DNA of 64,000 bases from Kiloniellaceae bacterium (GCA_021776195.1 JAJFGK010000012.1:62001-126000); one strand, 5' to 3'. Positions 9,008 to 18,276 are shown, numbered from the stretch's first letter. Numbers and translations: made by a program. The notes: generated by a model from the sequence alone, not told the origin.

Positions 9008-10311
9008 CAACAGATGAAACCACGCTCGTAGAGTTTCCAGGCAGCCTCGAAGATCTCTTAAGGGGCCAAGAGGCGAGCAGGCTCGACGGCTCGGTCGTGT
9101 CCGAAAGCAAGACGCGGGCTTCGGGCACCGATCTCGCTATCATCAACACCGCCAACGCGCCCTGGCGTGTGGTGCCGGACACCAGTCTTCGCGCGCTCTG
9201 CCCGCCTGAGCGCACCGCGGAGTTCTTCTTCTCGCCCAAGGGCCACCCCTGCCAGACCCCAGCAGTCGGCGACTGGCCCGTGACGGACTGCGGCCGGAAC
9301 CTCGACCGACTGCTTGCCGAGCTGGCCCGGCACAACCCCGCGGTGATTTATCTGCGAACCTCGCCCCACACGCAGTCAGAATTTCTCGCCAGTCATCTCC
9401 ACGAGCAGCATGGCAAGGCACGGATCCTGCACGAGTTCTACGATATGAGCGCGCTTTTCTCCGATGGGTTTCTGCGACGCCACAGCGGCTACGACGACGA
9501 AGCCTGTCGCGCCGCGAGGCTCGGCACCTATCACGCGGCCCGGCATGGACAGCTGCTGATCGGCAAGGTGGGCGGCGCCCAGTGGGAAAAACTCGTTGGA
9601 GCCATACCCGCCGATGCGGTGACGTTCTTTCCTCTTCCCGACAATGACCCGCCCGAAGTATCGGCGAAGGTCGAAGTGCCTGTAGATCGCCCTCTCAGAT
9701 TGGCCTTCGCCGGCTCGATGACGGCCTGGGAGATTTTGCGGCCCGGCGAAGGGGTGCCGGGGGCGAATTTCCTTCGTTTCTTCGAGGCCGCCACCGCAGC
9801 CGGCACCGCGGAGGTGACGATCTTCAACGCCGCCCACCGAACCGGCGAACAAGACAGCGACGCGCGATTCCAGCCGCTGATGGAGCGCTACGGAGCGGCG
9901 ACTGGGCCGATCCGCTACTACCGCGCGCTCGACCAGGATCGCCTGCTGGCCGCCTTCGCGGATTTCGACCTGGGGCTTTGCTGTTCGCACTACCCGGAAG
10001 ACCGGGTGGAGCCTCTCAGCCGGTCGGTCATGGCCAACCGTTTCGCCGGCTACCTCGCGGCCGGCCTGCCCGTCATCGTCGATAACCGATTCGAGTTCAT
10101 GGCCGATCTCATCACCCGTTTCGAGGCCGGAATCGTGATCGCGCCGGAGGCCATGGCGGATCTGCCCGACCGATTGCGGACCCAATCCCTGAGCGCACTT
10201 CGCGCCGGGGCCACCCGACTACGGGATCATTTGTCGGCGCAGAACCGCGACACCCTGAGGATCATCGGGCGTGCACTTACCCTTCCGCCCGAGCGTGGAG
10301 CCCCTTCATGA
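9004..10311 (+). CDS. GT-B glycosyltransferase-like protein (paralogue of preceding gene)
   Basis: 435 residues beginning at the ATGA junction 9004-9007. The reading frame is open back to 7300, but that upstream part is only an out-of-phase shadow of the preceding gene. The protein repeats the architecture of its neighbour without the Rossmann segment: VIYLRTSPHTQSEFLASHL, LHEFYDMSALFS, RLAFAGSM, IFNAAHRTGEQDSD and CSHYPEDRVEPLSRSVMANR, then AAGLPVIVDNRFEFMADL. The E-F-M-A-D motif near the C terminus and the preceding GLP turn are where GT-B enzymes bind the nucleotide sugar. Tandem duplication followed by divergence is the simple explanation for the pair. Confidence 0.68.
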   Translation: MTTDETTLVEFPGSLEDLLRGQEASRLDGSVVSESKTRASGTDLAIINTANAPWRVVPDTSLRALCPPERTAEFFFSPKGHPCQTPAVGDWPVTDCGRNLDRLLAELARHNPAVIYLRTSPHTQSEFLASHLHEQHGKARILHEFYDMSALFSDGFLRRHSGYDDEACRAARLGTYHAARHGQLLIGKVGGAQWEKLVGAIPADAVTFFPLPDNDPPEVSAKVEVPVDRPLRLAFAGSMTAWEILRPGEGVPGANFLRFFEAATAAGTAEVTIFNAAHRTGEQDSDARFQPLMERYGAATGPIRYYRALDQDRLLAAFADFDLGLCCSHYPEDRVEPLSRSVMANRFAGYLAAGLPVIVDNRFEFMADLITRFEAGIVIAPEAMADLPDRLRTQSLSALRAGATRLRDHLSAQNRDTLRIIGRALTLPPERGAPS

Positions 10312-11075
10312 CCCACACCGAGGCAAAGCCACGGGTGGTCTGCATCTCCCAGGCGCGGATGAGCTCCAGCCGCCTGCCGGGCAAGATCCTGAAACCGGTG
10401 CTGGGCCAGCCGTTGCTCTACTACCACGTCAGCCGACTGCAACAGGCGCGCCTGATCGATCAGGTGGTGGTGGCGACCTCGGACGATCCCAGCGACGACG
10501 CCACGGAAGCCTACTGTGAGGCGGCGGGCTTTGCCGTCTTTCGCGGCCCCCTGGACGACGTGCTCGCGCGCTATACCCTCTGCGCGGCCGCCTACGAGGC
10601 CGAAGTCGTGGTCCGCACCACCGGCGACTGCCCGCTGATCGATCCGGTCCTGGTCGATGCCTGCATCGAGGAGTTCCTGACCCAGGACCCACCGGCCGAC
10701 CACTGGCACGTCGGTCTCGCCGAGCGCCTGCGCGGCCTCGATGCCGAGGTCTTCTGGCGCCGCCTGCTCGACCTTGCGGATAGGGAAGCCACAGAGCCCC
10801 ACCAGCGCGAGCATGTAACCCCTTTCCTGCACCAACAGCCCTCCCGATTTCGTCTTGGCGCACAGGGCCGGTCCAACGAAATCGCGCCGCAGCGTTGGTG
10901 CGTCGACGAACCAGCCGACTTCGAGTTGCTGGTAAAGATGCTGGAAGAGCTCACTCCAACCGACCCGGACTTTGGCTGGCAAGATTGTGTGCGGGTGATT
11001 GATGAACACCCGGAGTGGGCGACGATTAACAGCGAGGTGCGGCAAAGGACCTTGCCGGATGGGCCACAAAAATGA
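10308..11075 (+). CDS. SpsF-like cytidylyltransferase
   Basis: 255 residues. The N terminus is the CTP-transferase signature VVCISQARMSSSRLPGKIL with the S-x-R-x-P-x-K core, followed by GQPLLYYHVSRL, VVVATSDDPSDD and VVRTTGDCPLIDP, all typical of acylneuraminate/Kdo cytidylyltransferases and of SpsF, which is named for spore-coat polysaccharide synthesis. Enzymes of this group activate an acidic or other sugar as its CMP derivative. It overlaps both neighbouring genes by ATGA tetranucleotides (10308-10311 and 11072-11075). Its position between glycosyltransferases suggests it makes their donor. No complete pseudaminate or legionaminate synthesis pathway is visible in this window. Confidence 0.82.
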   Translation: MTHTEAKPRVVCISQARMSSSRLPGKILKPVLGQPLLYYHVSRLQQARLIDQVVVATSDDPSDDATEAYCEAAGFAVFRGPLDDVLARYTLCAAAYEAEVVVRTTGDCPLIDPVLVDACIEEFLTQDPPADHWHVGLAERLRGLDAEVFWRRLLDLADREATEPHQREHVTPFLHQQPSRFRLGAQGRSNEIAPQRWCVDEPADFELLVKMLEELTPTDPDFGWQDCVRVIDEHPEWATINSEVRQRTLPDGPQK

Positions 11076-12640
11076 GCAGCGACAGCGAACCGCCGCGCGA
11101 GGACTCTCGCTGCGCTCTGGGCGATCAGCCATTCGCGAACTACGATGATCCCGACGTCGGACCCTTTCCCTGCCTGCGGGAGGTCGAGCGGCTTTACCAG
11201 CGCGACTTGATCATTCCCTTTCGCCAGCTCTACGACGGCCCCCTAATTTCCGGCAAGGGTGTCTACGAGCACTTGGTCTCCACCCTGGAGAACCCCATCG
11301 CAGCAGGCGATCCCGATGACCCGTCTGGCCTCAAATGCCAGAAGAGGACCCTCTGGCGCAGGCTCTACAGAACCCACCTTCGCTTTTGCCGCCAGGAGTT
11401 CGCGGGTTTCATCGGGCGTGTGAATCGAGAGGCCAGCGGAGGGCGCGTCGTCGTCTTTCTCTCGATCAACTACAGTTACAAGGCCTTGCGCGAGGCCCTG
11501 GCGTTAAAGAAGAAGGGCTATCGTTGCTTTTTCATCGTCCGCCACCGGCATGTTGAGGCTGTCGCGCCGCTTTTCGAAGACGCCTTCGAGGCAATCTGCC
11601 AATTGCAATACAGTTGGCTGACCGTCCTGACATTAATTCGCCAGTTGCGGCCTCAATACTTCCACGTCCATTGCAGCATGTGGCATTCCATCGCGGCGCG
11701 TATCGTCATCGACCACAAGCGCAGCGGGAGCCGATGCATCTGTGAGTTCGACGACATGACGACCGTCTACGCCTCGCGCGGCAACCTCATGCGCCTGGTG
11801 CCCCACTACCTGGTCGATTTGGACTTTGCCATGGAAGGCTATGCCCTGCGCAACGCGGACGGCATCCTGCACCAGTTGACCTGGCGGACCGAACGGGAAC
11901 TGCACGAACGCCATGGCGGGCTGGCCTCTGCGGCGGTCATGCATCCCTACCCCTCGCCCGCCTTTATCTCGGCCAGCAGACCGGAAGATGAGGGCGGCAA
12001 GTTATCCGCCGTCTGGGCTGGCAACGTCTGGCGGCCTTCCGGTGAGCCGCGCGACCTTTTCATATCGTCCTATCTGATCGACACAATGGCGGCGTTCCTA
12101 AGACAGGGGGTGACTTGCCATATCCTGCTCGACCCCAGCCGAAAACCGGAACTCGACCTGGACGACGAGTCCTGGCGGCCTTATCGTGAACTTGAGCCTC
12201 TTGGCGACTTCGAGTTCCGCTGGGGGACTCCGCTGAACCGACTGGCGGCGCAGATTCAGCCCTACAGCTTTGGAATCGCATACTTTCCATTTCCCGCCGC
12301 TGAGATGACCGTGCATCGATCCAAGTGGCTCAACCACATGCCGAACAAGCTTTTCGGCTTCATCGAGGCGGGATTGCCTGTCCTAATGAACCGCGAGTTC
12401 GAATTCGCCGCCAAGTTCGTGGAGCAGCATGGCCTCGGTCTCGTGCTCGGGGTCGATGAGATCGAAATCGCCGCAGAACGCATGCGCACCTTCGATCAGG
12501 CTCAGTGCCGTGCCAGGATCCACGAATTTCGTGAGCGTTTTTCCATGGACCTAATGATAGACCACGTGATTGCCGCCTACAAAGGCTGCCAGCCAAACCC
12601 CGCAACTCCTGATCCAATATCCTGCGTACCGCTCTCTTGA
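11072..12640 (+). CDS. GT-B glycosyltransferase-like protein, third paralogue
   Basis: 522 residues. The N-terminal 100 residues (GDQPFANYDDPDVGPFPCLREVERLYQ) are specific to this copy. The centre has a Rossmann-like RVVVFLSINYSYKALREALALK and the acceptor-side QYFHVHCSMWHSIAARIVID. The donor half contains KLSAVWAGNVW, FGIAYFPFP and HRSKWLNHMPNKLFGFIEAGLPVLMNREFEF in successive pieces, aligning with the corresponding parts of the two upstream transferases. The shared N/P-K/R-x-x-G-x-I/L-x-A-G-L-P and E-F motifs justify a common family. Translationally coupled to the cytidylyltransferase. Substrate not deduced. Confidence 0.62.
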   Translation: MSSDSEPPREDSRCALGDQPFANYDDPDVGPFPCLREVERLYQRDLIIPFRQLYDGPLISGKGVYEHLVSTLENPIAAGDPDDPSGLKCQKRTLWRRLYRTHLRFCRQEFAGFIGRVNREASGGRVVVFLSINYSYKALREALALKKKGYRCFFIVRHRHVEAVAPLFEDAFEAICQLQYSWLTVLTLIRQLRPQYFHVHCSMWHSIAARIVIDHKRSGSRCICEFDDMTTVYASRGNLMRLVPHYLVDLDFAMEGYALRNADGILHQLTWRTERELHERHGGLASAAVMHPYPSPAFISASRPEDEGGKLSAVWAGNVWRPSGEPRDLFISSYLIDTMAAFLRQGVTCHILLDPSRKPELDLDDESWRPYRELEPLGDFEFRWGTPLNRLAAQIQPYSFGIAYFPFPAAEMTVHRSKWLNHMPNKLFGFIEAGLPVLMNREFEFAAKFVEQHGLGLVLGVDEIEIAAERMRTFDQAQCRARIHEFRERFSMDLMIDHVIAAYKGCQPNPATPDPISCVPLS

Positions 12641-12670
12641 GCCAACGCCAACGCGGAGAAAGACGTCGAA

Positions 12671-13447
12671 ATGAACGGCCAACCAAATCGCGTTCCGACA
12701 GCCGAATTCAGGGACCTCTTCGACCCGACTGGTAGTGATGACCGGCTCATCGTGCACAGCAGCATTTTTTCCATTGCCGCCACGGACATGCCCGTCCTTC
12801 TGCCGCACGAAGGACTGGTGCTCGCGGCGATAACCCAGTGTATGGCGCCAAGGATCTGTGTCGAGTTCGGCACGGCCACGGGAAAATCGACCTATGCCTT
12901 GTCCGCAAACGCGCCCGACCACGCGAAGGTCTTCACTGTCGACCTCAGTCCCGAAGATTGGGACGACTACACCCGCCAGTGCATGCAGGGCCAGCCGGGA
13001 TTGGGAGAGGCCTATCACGGCACCCCAGAGGCGGCCAAGATCACCGAAGTGCTGCGCCGCAGACATGAGACCCTTCCCAAAAAATTGCAGGCCTACCGCG
13101 GCCGTTGCAATTTGGTGCTGATCGACGGCGACCACACCTATTCCGGGGTCCAATCGGATACAGAAGCCGCTCTCGAACTGTTAGCAGATAACGGTCTGCT
13201 GCTATGGCATGATTTCTATCCGATGAAAGGGTTCGAGACCTTCGGTGTGACCCACTATCTCAATGACCGAATGAACGACCCTGATTTGGTGCTGCGCCAC
13301 ATCGCAGGAACATACTTTGTTGCCGGCTCCAGATCTTGGTCCCGGGATATGCCCGGTGAGGTTTATGAATTTGGCAGCGGAGCCGGGCAATTCTCCGACC
13401 AGATCGTCCGCTTGGCCGCCGCGACCACTGACAGTCGGCGGCAGTAA
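12671..13447 (+). CDS. Class I SAM-dependent methyltransferase (Methyltransf_24 type)
   Basis: 258 residues, last gene of the plus-strand operon, 30 bases after the third transferase. Motif I is ICVEFGTATGKSTYAL, the acidic loop FTVDLSP, and the motif NLVLIDGDHTYSGVQSD with the following NGLLLWHDFYP is the hallmark of the Methyltransf_24/CmcI-like group, where the Asp-His pair binds a divalent metal. The same type of domain is fused to the C terminus of the TPR-glycosyltransferase at 18991-21897. Members methylate hydroxyl groups of sugars or antibiotics. It faces the minus-strand gene ending at 13507; the 59 bases between hold no convincing terminator. Confidence 0.8.
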   Translation: MNGQPNRVPTAEFRDLFDPTGSDDRLIVHSSIFSIAATDMPVLLPHEGLVLAAITQCMAPRICVEFGTATGKSTYALSANAPDHAKVFTVDLSPEDWDDYTRQCMQGQPGLGEAYHGTPEAAKITEVLRRRHETLPKKLQAYRGRCNLVLIDGDHTYSGVQSDTEAALELLADNGLLLWHDFYPMKGFETFGVTHYLNDRMNDPDLVLRHIAGTYFVAGSRSWSRDMPGEVYEFGSGAGQFSDQIVRLAAATTDSRRQ

Positions 13448-13506
13448 CAACGTGGTTGAGCGAATTCGGTCGAAGGATGCCGGGAAGGAATCAGACTGTC
13501 TTGAAG

Positions 13507-14883
13507 CTACTTCGATTTCAGACACTTCAGCCGTAGGGCCTTTGTCAGAATTGTTTCGCCTGCATGGTTCCAATGAAGTGCTTCAAATCCTGACTTTCGC
13601 GTCGGGATCCTGAAATGGACTGCCTCGCCAATCGCTTCGCGAATCCGATCAACAAGGCCGAGCGGGTCCGAAAAGTCCAGAATCGCTATGTCACGGATGT
13701 TGCCCTCCTCGACCATTGTCGCCAGGACATCGATCGTGACGCGAGCGGGGTCATTTTGTCGGCTTTCCGCTAGGAAACGCGAAGTATCAAGTCGAACGTT
13801 CAAATGCTCAAAGGACCGGATCTCTTCCAGTTCTCGCAAGACCATCGTCGAACCGACAATTGCGAAGTCGCAACGGTCGATTTCGCGCAGGGTCTTCACA
13901 GTCGTCGCCGTGAAATTCTCCCAAATGCCGTCTGCGAGCCTTTTACCCAGGGCTCCAGCGTCCTGGAGCGAAGGACCGGGAACCGGAGCTGTCCTGTCTT
14001 GCAGACGAAAAACAGCGAAATAGACTGTCTTCTGCGGCAGGTTCGACAAACGATGTTCGAATTGTTCGATAAGTTCGAATCCAAATTGCGCGCAGAGCCA
14101 TTGGAGCGAGAGTCTGTTTTGATAAACCGACACCGTCAGCCCGCGAAAGATCGGTTCAAGATAGTCGTACCGGCTATCAGGCGCTGTCGAATCTGTCTCG
14201 ACGAAGTAATGCCCCATGCGAACGACCAGAATGCCATCGTCACGTAGCAGCGACCGGGCCTTGGCCAGGGCCCTCCTCGGGTCGGTCATGCAATAGAAGC
14301 TATCGAGGAAGACGACACCATCAAAAGAGCCGTCGCCATCCAAGGATTCGATCGTCCCCAGACGAATATTCTCTGAGCGGAAGCGTTGCTTGCCGAGCGC
14401 CACCGCTGCCGGGCTCGGCTCCACCGTAACAAAGTCATAGTCGTCGAACGCCGTCGGATAGCCGGCCGACCCAACGTCCAGCCATCGCCGGTACCGGGAT
14501 GGTTCGAAGCGCGCCCGGAGAAGGTCGCGCAAGTGGTCATAGTGATGCGACTGGGCGTCATCGATATGCGCGGCAATTGTGTTGGGGTCGGCCTTCTCCG
14601 GATCTTCGTCCGCCCGGTTTCTCATCTGCGCATAGTAATAGTCGCCAGCCCGGTCATCGAGGATAGGGGCTATCTCCAGCGGAAAGCGGGAGACGGAACC
14701 GCAATCTTCGCAAAGAACCAGTTTTCGATACTCGCAGAAGCGGGTTAGTTGCGGATCTTCCTGGTCCAACAAAAAAGGACAGAGTTCAGTGAGCGAGCCG
14801 CCCTCGCAAACAGGACAACCAGCGTGGAGAATCGATCGCACCTGGGACTCGGTCGTTTTTTCCTTCGGAGTTTGGCTATTCAT
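13507..14883 (-). CDS. Zinc-ribbon C-methyltransferase-like protein
   Basis: 458 residues. The N terminus has two Cys-x-x-Cys pairs (CPVC near residue 23 and CEDC near residue 58), a zinc ribbon as in Methyltransf_13 proteins. A Methyltransf_23 domain follows: RWLDVGSAGYP, VTVEPSP, and DGVVFLDSFYCMTDPRRALAKARSLL. The last 120 residues (CDFAIVGSTMVLRELEEI, then IDVLATMVEEG) form a separate alpha/beta domain like the C-terminal domain of sugar C-methyltransferases. That architecture fits C-methylation of a nucleotide sugar, but motif I has drifted (DVGSAGYP), so activity is uncertain. It is the last gene of a minus-strand group reading from 17969, separated from the preceding one by 41 bases. 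Confidence 0.72.
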   Translation of the reverse strand: MNSQTPKEKTTESQVRSILHAGCPVCEGGSLTELCPFLLDQEDPQLTRFCEYRKLVLCEDCGSVSRFPLEIAPILDDRAGDYYYAQMRNRADEDPEKADPNTIAAHIDDAQSHHYDHLRDLLRARFEPSRYRRWLDVGSAGYPTAFDDYDFVTVEPSPAAVALGKQRFRSENIRLGTIESLDGDGSFDGVVFLDSFYCMTDPRRALAKARSLLRDDGILVVRMGHYFVETDSTAPDSRYDYLEPIFRGLTVSVYQNRLSLQWLCAQFGFELIEQFEHRLSNLPQKTVYFAVFRLQDRTAPVPGPSLQDAGALGKRLADGIWENFTATTVKTLREIDRCDFAIVGSTMVLRELEEIRSFEHLNVRLDTSRFLAESRQNDPARVTIDVLATMVEEGNIRDIAILDFSDPLGLVDRIREAIGEAVHFRIPTRKSGFEALHWNHAGETILTKALRLKCLKSK

Positions 14884-14924
14884 TGCTTCCCACTTGGACC
14901 ACGACTAGGCCCGTCAAAAGGTAA

Positions 14925-16106
14925 CTAGATCAACATCGTGTGAAGGGAAGGATCGGGTCTATCCAGCTCATCCAGGATGACGTTGGCCTGATCGAGAAAG
15001 CAGCCAGCTGGACAGCGATTGACCAGATCAATCGAATCGATGACTTTTTGCCGCTGCTCTGACCGCCAAATCCTGTCAAAATCATCGTCGTAGATGTTGC
15101 CGATCACCATATCGCTGCTGCCACCGTGATCGATGCAGACATAGACGTCTCCATTCGGCTCTATCATAGGCGTGAGAGGATGAGCGCGGCATTTCTTGTA
15201 GCGTTCGGCGCCATTGAATTTCTTGACGTAGGCTTGAGCAATCTGATCCATCTTGACATGGACTTCGAACCCGGGCCGCTGGTAGCGGGCCTTGATATCG
15301 AGCAGTTCGGCGATCATCTCCTTCGCATAGGTCGCGCGTTCCTCCTGCGAACCGTGTAGATCCAGCGCCGAGACCACGAGTGAGCGGGTCGCCGTGTTAC
15401 TCTGCAGGGGTTTGTAGACGACATAGTCGACCCCGAGGTCGCGGAAGAATCTGGCAAACTCCTCGAAATCCGACCTCGTCAAGCTGGAGCAGATCATTTG
15501 ACAGCCCAGGTGGGGCAAATCGGTACCGCGCCTTCGCTTTTCCAACACCAGCTTGCCGATGTTCTCGACGACCTGGCCGAAATTGCTGCGGCCCCGGCCT
15601 TGTGCGTTTTCCGCGGCGTGCCACTGTGCATGAAGCGACTCTGTTGCCGCATCGACACTGAAGCGGATCGCGGCGGCGGACTTGAAGAAAGAGTCGTGAT
15701 AACGCTCATGCATGCGCTGCCCGTTCGTGAAGAGCATAAAGTGCATGCCGGTGTCGGCGACTGCGTCCAGCATCGACGCTCCTTCGGGGTGGAGCAGAGG
15801 CTCGCCTTGCCCGGCAATAATGAGTCCCTTGGTCCCACCCTTGGCCAGTCGCCTAATAGTGTTGATCCAGACATCCGGCTGGATGATCAGTTCGTTGCGG
15901 GTCTTGAGCGAAGGCTCGATCCGGGTCGTGTAGGCCGAACTGCACCAGACACAGCTGTGATTGCAATAGGTCGTGAATCCGGTGTTGACAGTAACCGGCC
16001 AGGTATCGCCGGCCTCTAGGAGATCTGCCAAGGCGCGTGGGTGATAGAGGACCTTGCGCCGATCATAGCGGTCTTCGCTAATAAGCCGTTCCCTCTGTTC
16101 GGTCAT
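14925..16106 (-). CDS. Radical SAM/SPASM domain protein
   Basis: 393 residues from ATG 16106, which overlaps the stop of the upstream sulfotransferase as ATGA. The radical SAM cluster motif is C-x3-C-x2-C at Cys48, Cys52 and Cys55 (TTYCNHSCVWC), followed by the GLIIAGQGEPLLHPEG loop and the MLFTNGQRM strand typical of the barrel. A C-terminal SPASM-type region has cysteines in YKKCRAHPLTPMIEPNGDVYVC and RCPAGC, expected to hold one auxiliary iron-sulfur cluster. The family modifies peptides or sugars. In this setting a sugar or protein-bound amino acid substrate is possible. The frame extends 171 bases further upstream, but inside the neighbouring gene. Confidence 0.82.
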   Translation of the reverse strand: MTEQRERLISEDRYDRRKVLYHPRALADLLEAGDTWPVTVNTGFTTYCNHSCVWCSSAYTTRIEPSLKTRNELIIQPDVWINTIRRLAKGGTKGLIIAGQGEPLLHPEGASMLDAVADTGMHFMLFTNGQRMHERYHDSFFKSAAAIRFSVDAATESLHAQWHAAENAQGRGRSNFGQVVENIGKLVLEKRRRGTDLPHLGCQMICSSLTRSDFEEFARFFRDLGVDYVVYKPLQSNTATRSLVVSALDLHGSQEERATYAKEMIAELLDIKARYQRPGFEVHVKMDQIAQAYVKKFNGAERYKKCRAHPLTPMIEPNGDVYVCIDHGGSSDMVIGNIYDDDFDRIWRSEQRQKVIDSIDLVNRCPAGCFLDQANVILDELDRPDPSLHTMLI

Positions 16107-16927
16107 GCGACGCCTGCCCTGGATGTTGTTTCGCCCCCGTAGCCGTAGAATGAGCCTTCGGCGGTAGTGACCTGTCCGATAATGTCCGCCTCTTCCGAGG
16201 TGACATCCTGCAGGGGATCGCGGCTCTGGTTTCGTCCATGGTAGTCCGCGATGCCGGCTTCCAGTGCGTCGCACCACTCAAGGGCAAGCTTGCGCAGCAA
16301 GCGCGAAACTTCGCCCTTTGGGTCAAGCTTCAAGTCCTCGAAGCGAACAAGGTGATAGGCGTCCCGTCGCGCCGTGCGATTGCCAAACGACCGCATAGCG
16401 CTGTTGAGAGCGATCCACGCACTTGAAACAGCAAAGGGGTCGCCATTCATTTCGTGCCGACTCTTCAAGGACGCGAAGCAGTGCAGGGGATCCCTGACCA
16501 GATGAACGATCATCAGGCGCGGCACCAGGGCCAGCAGGAGGTCAAAGTCGGGGATTCCTATATTGGATCCACAAGGAAGCGCACCCAATGTCAATCGTTC
16601 CGGGCAACCGCTGTCCAGCAGCTCTTTTTTTGCCTTGAGGTATTCCCAGATGCCGGTCCGGCGAGCGGTATCCAGCGATCGCCGAACGGCCAAGAACTCG
16701 GGCTCCAGTTCCGATAATGATCGCGCCTTGTGAACCTGCGACGTCGTGTCGAGTTGCAGTAGGTCTTCGGTGCTGTGATTGAGAAAAGGGCTGAAGAATT
16801 CGGCTCCTGCAATCGCGGGATGCCTGCCGAGCAGGCCCCGGTTGAGCCAGCGCCCACCAGAGTGAGGAAACCAACAGACCAGAACCAGGGGCCAGTCCAG
16901 GGCCCTGGCAGGTTCACCCGTGCTCAA
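16103..16927 (-). CDS. Sulfotransferase family protein
   Basis: 274 residues. The PAPS-binding P-loop equivalent is CWFPHSGGRWLNR at residues 19-30, matching the Y/F-P-x-S-G-x-x-W 5'-phosphosulfate loop, and the 3'-phosphate loop is VHLVRDPLHCFASLKSRH in mid-protein, with the conserved Arg and Ser. These two motifs are diagnostic of the superfamily. The likely reaction is transfer of sulfate from PAPS to a glycan or small-molecule hydroxyl. It overlaps the FemAB-like gene upstream by 14 bases and the radical SAM gene downstream by 4, so the three are one transcript. Confidence 0.8.
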   Translation of the reverse strand: MSTGEPARALDWPLVLVCWFPHSGGRWLNRGLLGRHPAIAGAEFFSPFLNHSTEDLLQLDTTSQVHKARSLSELEPEFLAVRRSLDTARRTGIWEYLKAKKELLDSGCPERLTLGALPCGSNIGIPDFDLLLALVPRLMIVHLVRDPLHCFASLKSRHEMNGDPFAVSSAWIALNSAMRSFGNRTARRDAYHLVRFEDLKLDPKGEVSRLLRKLALEWCDALEAGIADYHGRNQSRDPLQDVTSEEADIIGQVTTAEGSFYGYGGETTSRAGVA

Positions 16928-17969
16928 GATTGCGCTCCTTCACGTTGTCTGCGCTTGGATCTCGATAGGCCGGAAAGAAACCTCTGGCACTTTTTCCCAG
17001 CGCCTCCGCCACAGTCATCGATGCAAGCTCGGCGTAGCACGCGGGCTGACAGATCCTCCGCAGGTGATAGTGAGGCATGACGTCCGTCGCGAACCCTTTT
17101 TTGAAATGGAAGAGCGAAGGGTGACCGCCGCCCAGATGAAGCGTTTTAAAGCCCATTTCAACGGCCCGTTCGATCATCCTGTCATAGCCGAAATTGTTGA
17201 CTCGCAAATGATTGAACCGAGGAACGGAGTGACAGAGGAACGCATAAACAATCGGATAGTCCATGAGATAAACATGTGCGCCGCAAGGTTCGCCTTCGGC
17301 CGTGTAGATCAGGAAACAGTGCAAAAACTCCTGGATGTCGCTAAAGAACTCAATCGGGAAGAAGTAATAGGGGTTCGCCCCGAGGCGCCGCATACTCTCG
17401 TAGAAAATACTGCAAAACGAAGACAAATCCGAAGTCTCGCGAATGCAGAGGCCGTTGTCGTGACCCTGACGGACCTGCTTTCTCGTGCTTCTAGAATACA
17501 GCCTCGAGATCTCCCGATAGCCGCGGCAAAGATCCACACTAGCGTGAGATCCATGCGCTGCGACACCAGCGCCATCACGCTCTGCCGGCTGATCCGAAAG
17601 CCAAGGATGCATGCGGGCAAACTCGCAGACCACGCCTCGTTCCCGAGCCAGTATAGGAAACTGATCGTTGAAACAACGTAGAAGGCGTCGACGAATGTAA
17701 GTGTCATCTGTGGAGAACCAAAATCCGCCAAACTCATAAGGTGAGGCTAGATCATACAAGTCGGTCCCACCTGGAATGAGACGTTTCATGTAGGGATGAA
17801 AGAGGCTATCTCCAGCGATGCTGACAACAACGGCTTCAGCTTGGGTGTGTTTTTCCAAACGCTCCGACGCTTTGACCACTCGATGCGAAGCATAGACTCT
17901 TGGACCGGACAGTTGCTCAGCTATGGTCTCCCATTCATCCGCGTCACTAACGATGTCGATATCGAACAT
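16914..17969 (-). CDS. FemAB/GNAT-like acyltransferase
   Basis: 351 residues with the double-GNAT texture of FemAB and BioF2-like acetyltransferase proteins: YFFPIEFFSDI, HCFLIYTAEGEPCGAHVYL, then MGFKTLHLGGGHPSLFHFKKGFA close to the C terminus, which is the characteristic G-G-G/F-x-x-F-K-x-x-F end. These enzymes transfer amino acids or acyl groups to sugars, peptidoglycan precursors or lipids. First gene of the minus-strand operon with the sulfotransferase, radical SAM enzyme and C-methyltransferase-like gene. Codon use is visibly more AT-rich than the flanking glycosyltransferases, which hints at separate acquisition. Confidence 0.72.
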   Translation of the reverse strand: MFDIDIVSDADEWETIAEQLSGPRVYASHRVVKASERLEKHTQAEAVVVSIAGDSLFHPYMKRLIPGGTDLYDLASPYEFGGFWFSTDDTYIRRRLLRCFNDQFPILARERGVVCEFARMHPWLSDQPAERDGAGVAAHGSHASVDLCRGYREISRLYSRSTRKQVRQGHDNGLCIRETSDLSSFCSIFYESMRRLGANPYYFFPIEFFSDIQEFLHCFLIYTAEGEPCGAHVYLMDYPIVYAFLCHSVPRFNHLRVNNFGYDRMIERAVEMGFKTLHLGGGHPSLFHFKKGFATDVMPHYHLRRICQPACYAELASMTVAEALGKSARGFFPAYRDPSADNVKERNLEHG

Positions 17970-18276
17970 ACGCGATCCTAGTCACAACAGCGGAAAAATG
18001 GCATCCAAGAAGGCGCGAAGGATCTCGTCGGCTCCTTCGCTAGGCCCGACCAGTGTTCAGGATAACGCCGACGAAAAGAGGCTGCCGCGAAGCACAAGAT
18101 AGCATGTGACAATTTAGTCAATGTGACATTCAATCCAGGTAGATCTGAGCCTTGATGAGTTAGTCGATTTCCATCGATGCTGTGGACTGTCGGTCTATGG
18201 GTTTTGAATAGTCCGGCCACGTCAAGGAATTGTTAACGCTAAAGACAAAACACCGGCTGATCTCTCGGCTAATCGG
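17970..18276. other. Divergent intergenic region, AT-richer than surroundings
   Basis: This 307-base gap separates the divergent FemAB-like and methyltransferase genes and should hold both promoters. It contains a direct repeat GTGACA at 18106-18111 and 18123-18128, 17 bases apart, in an AT-rich stretch, and a GTTAAC at 18232-18237. I could not identify -35/-10 boxes with confidence, and I saw no gene. Confidence 0.4.
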
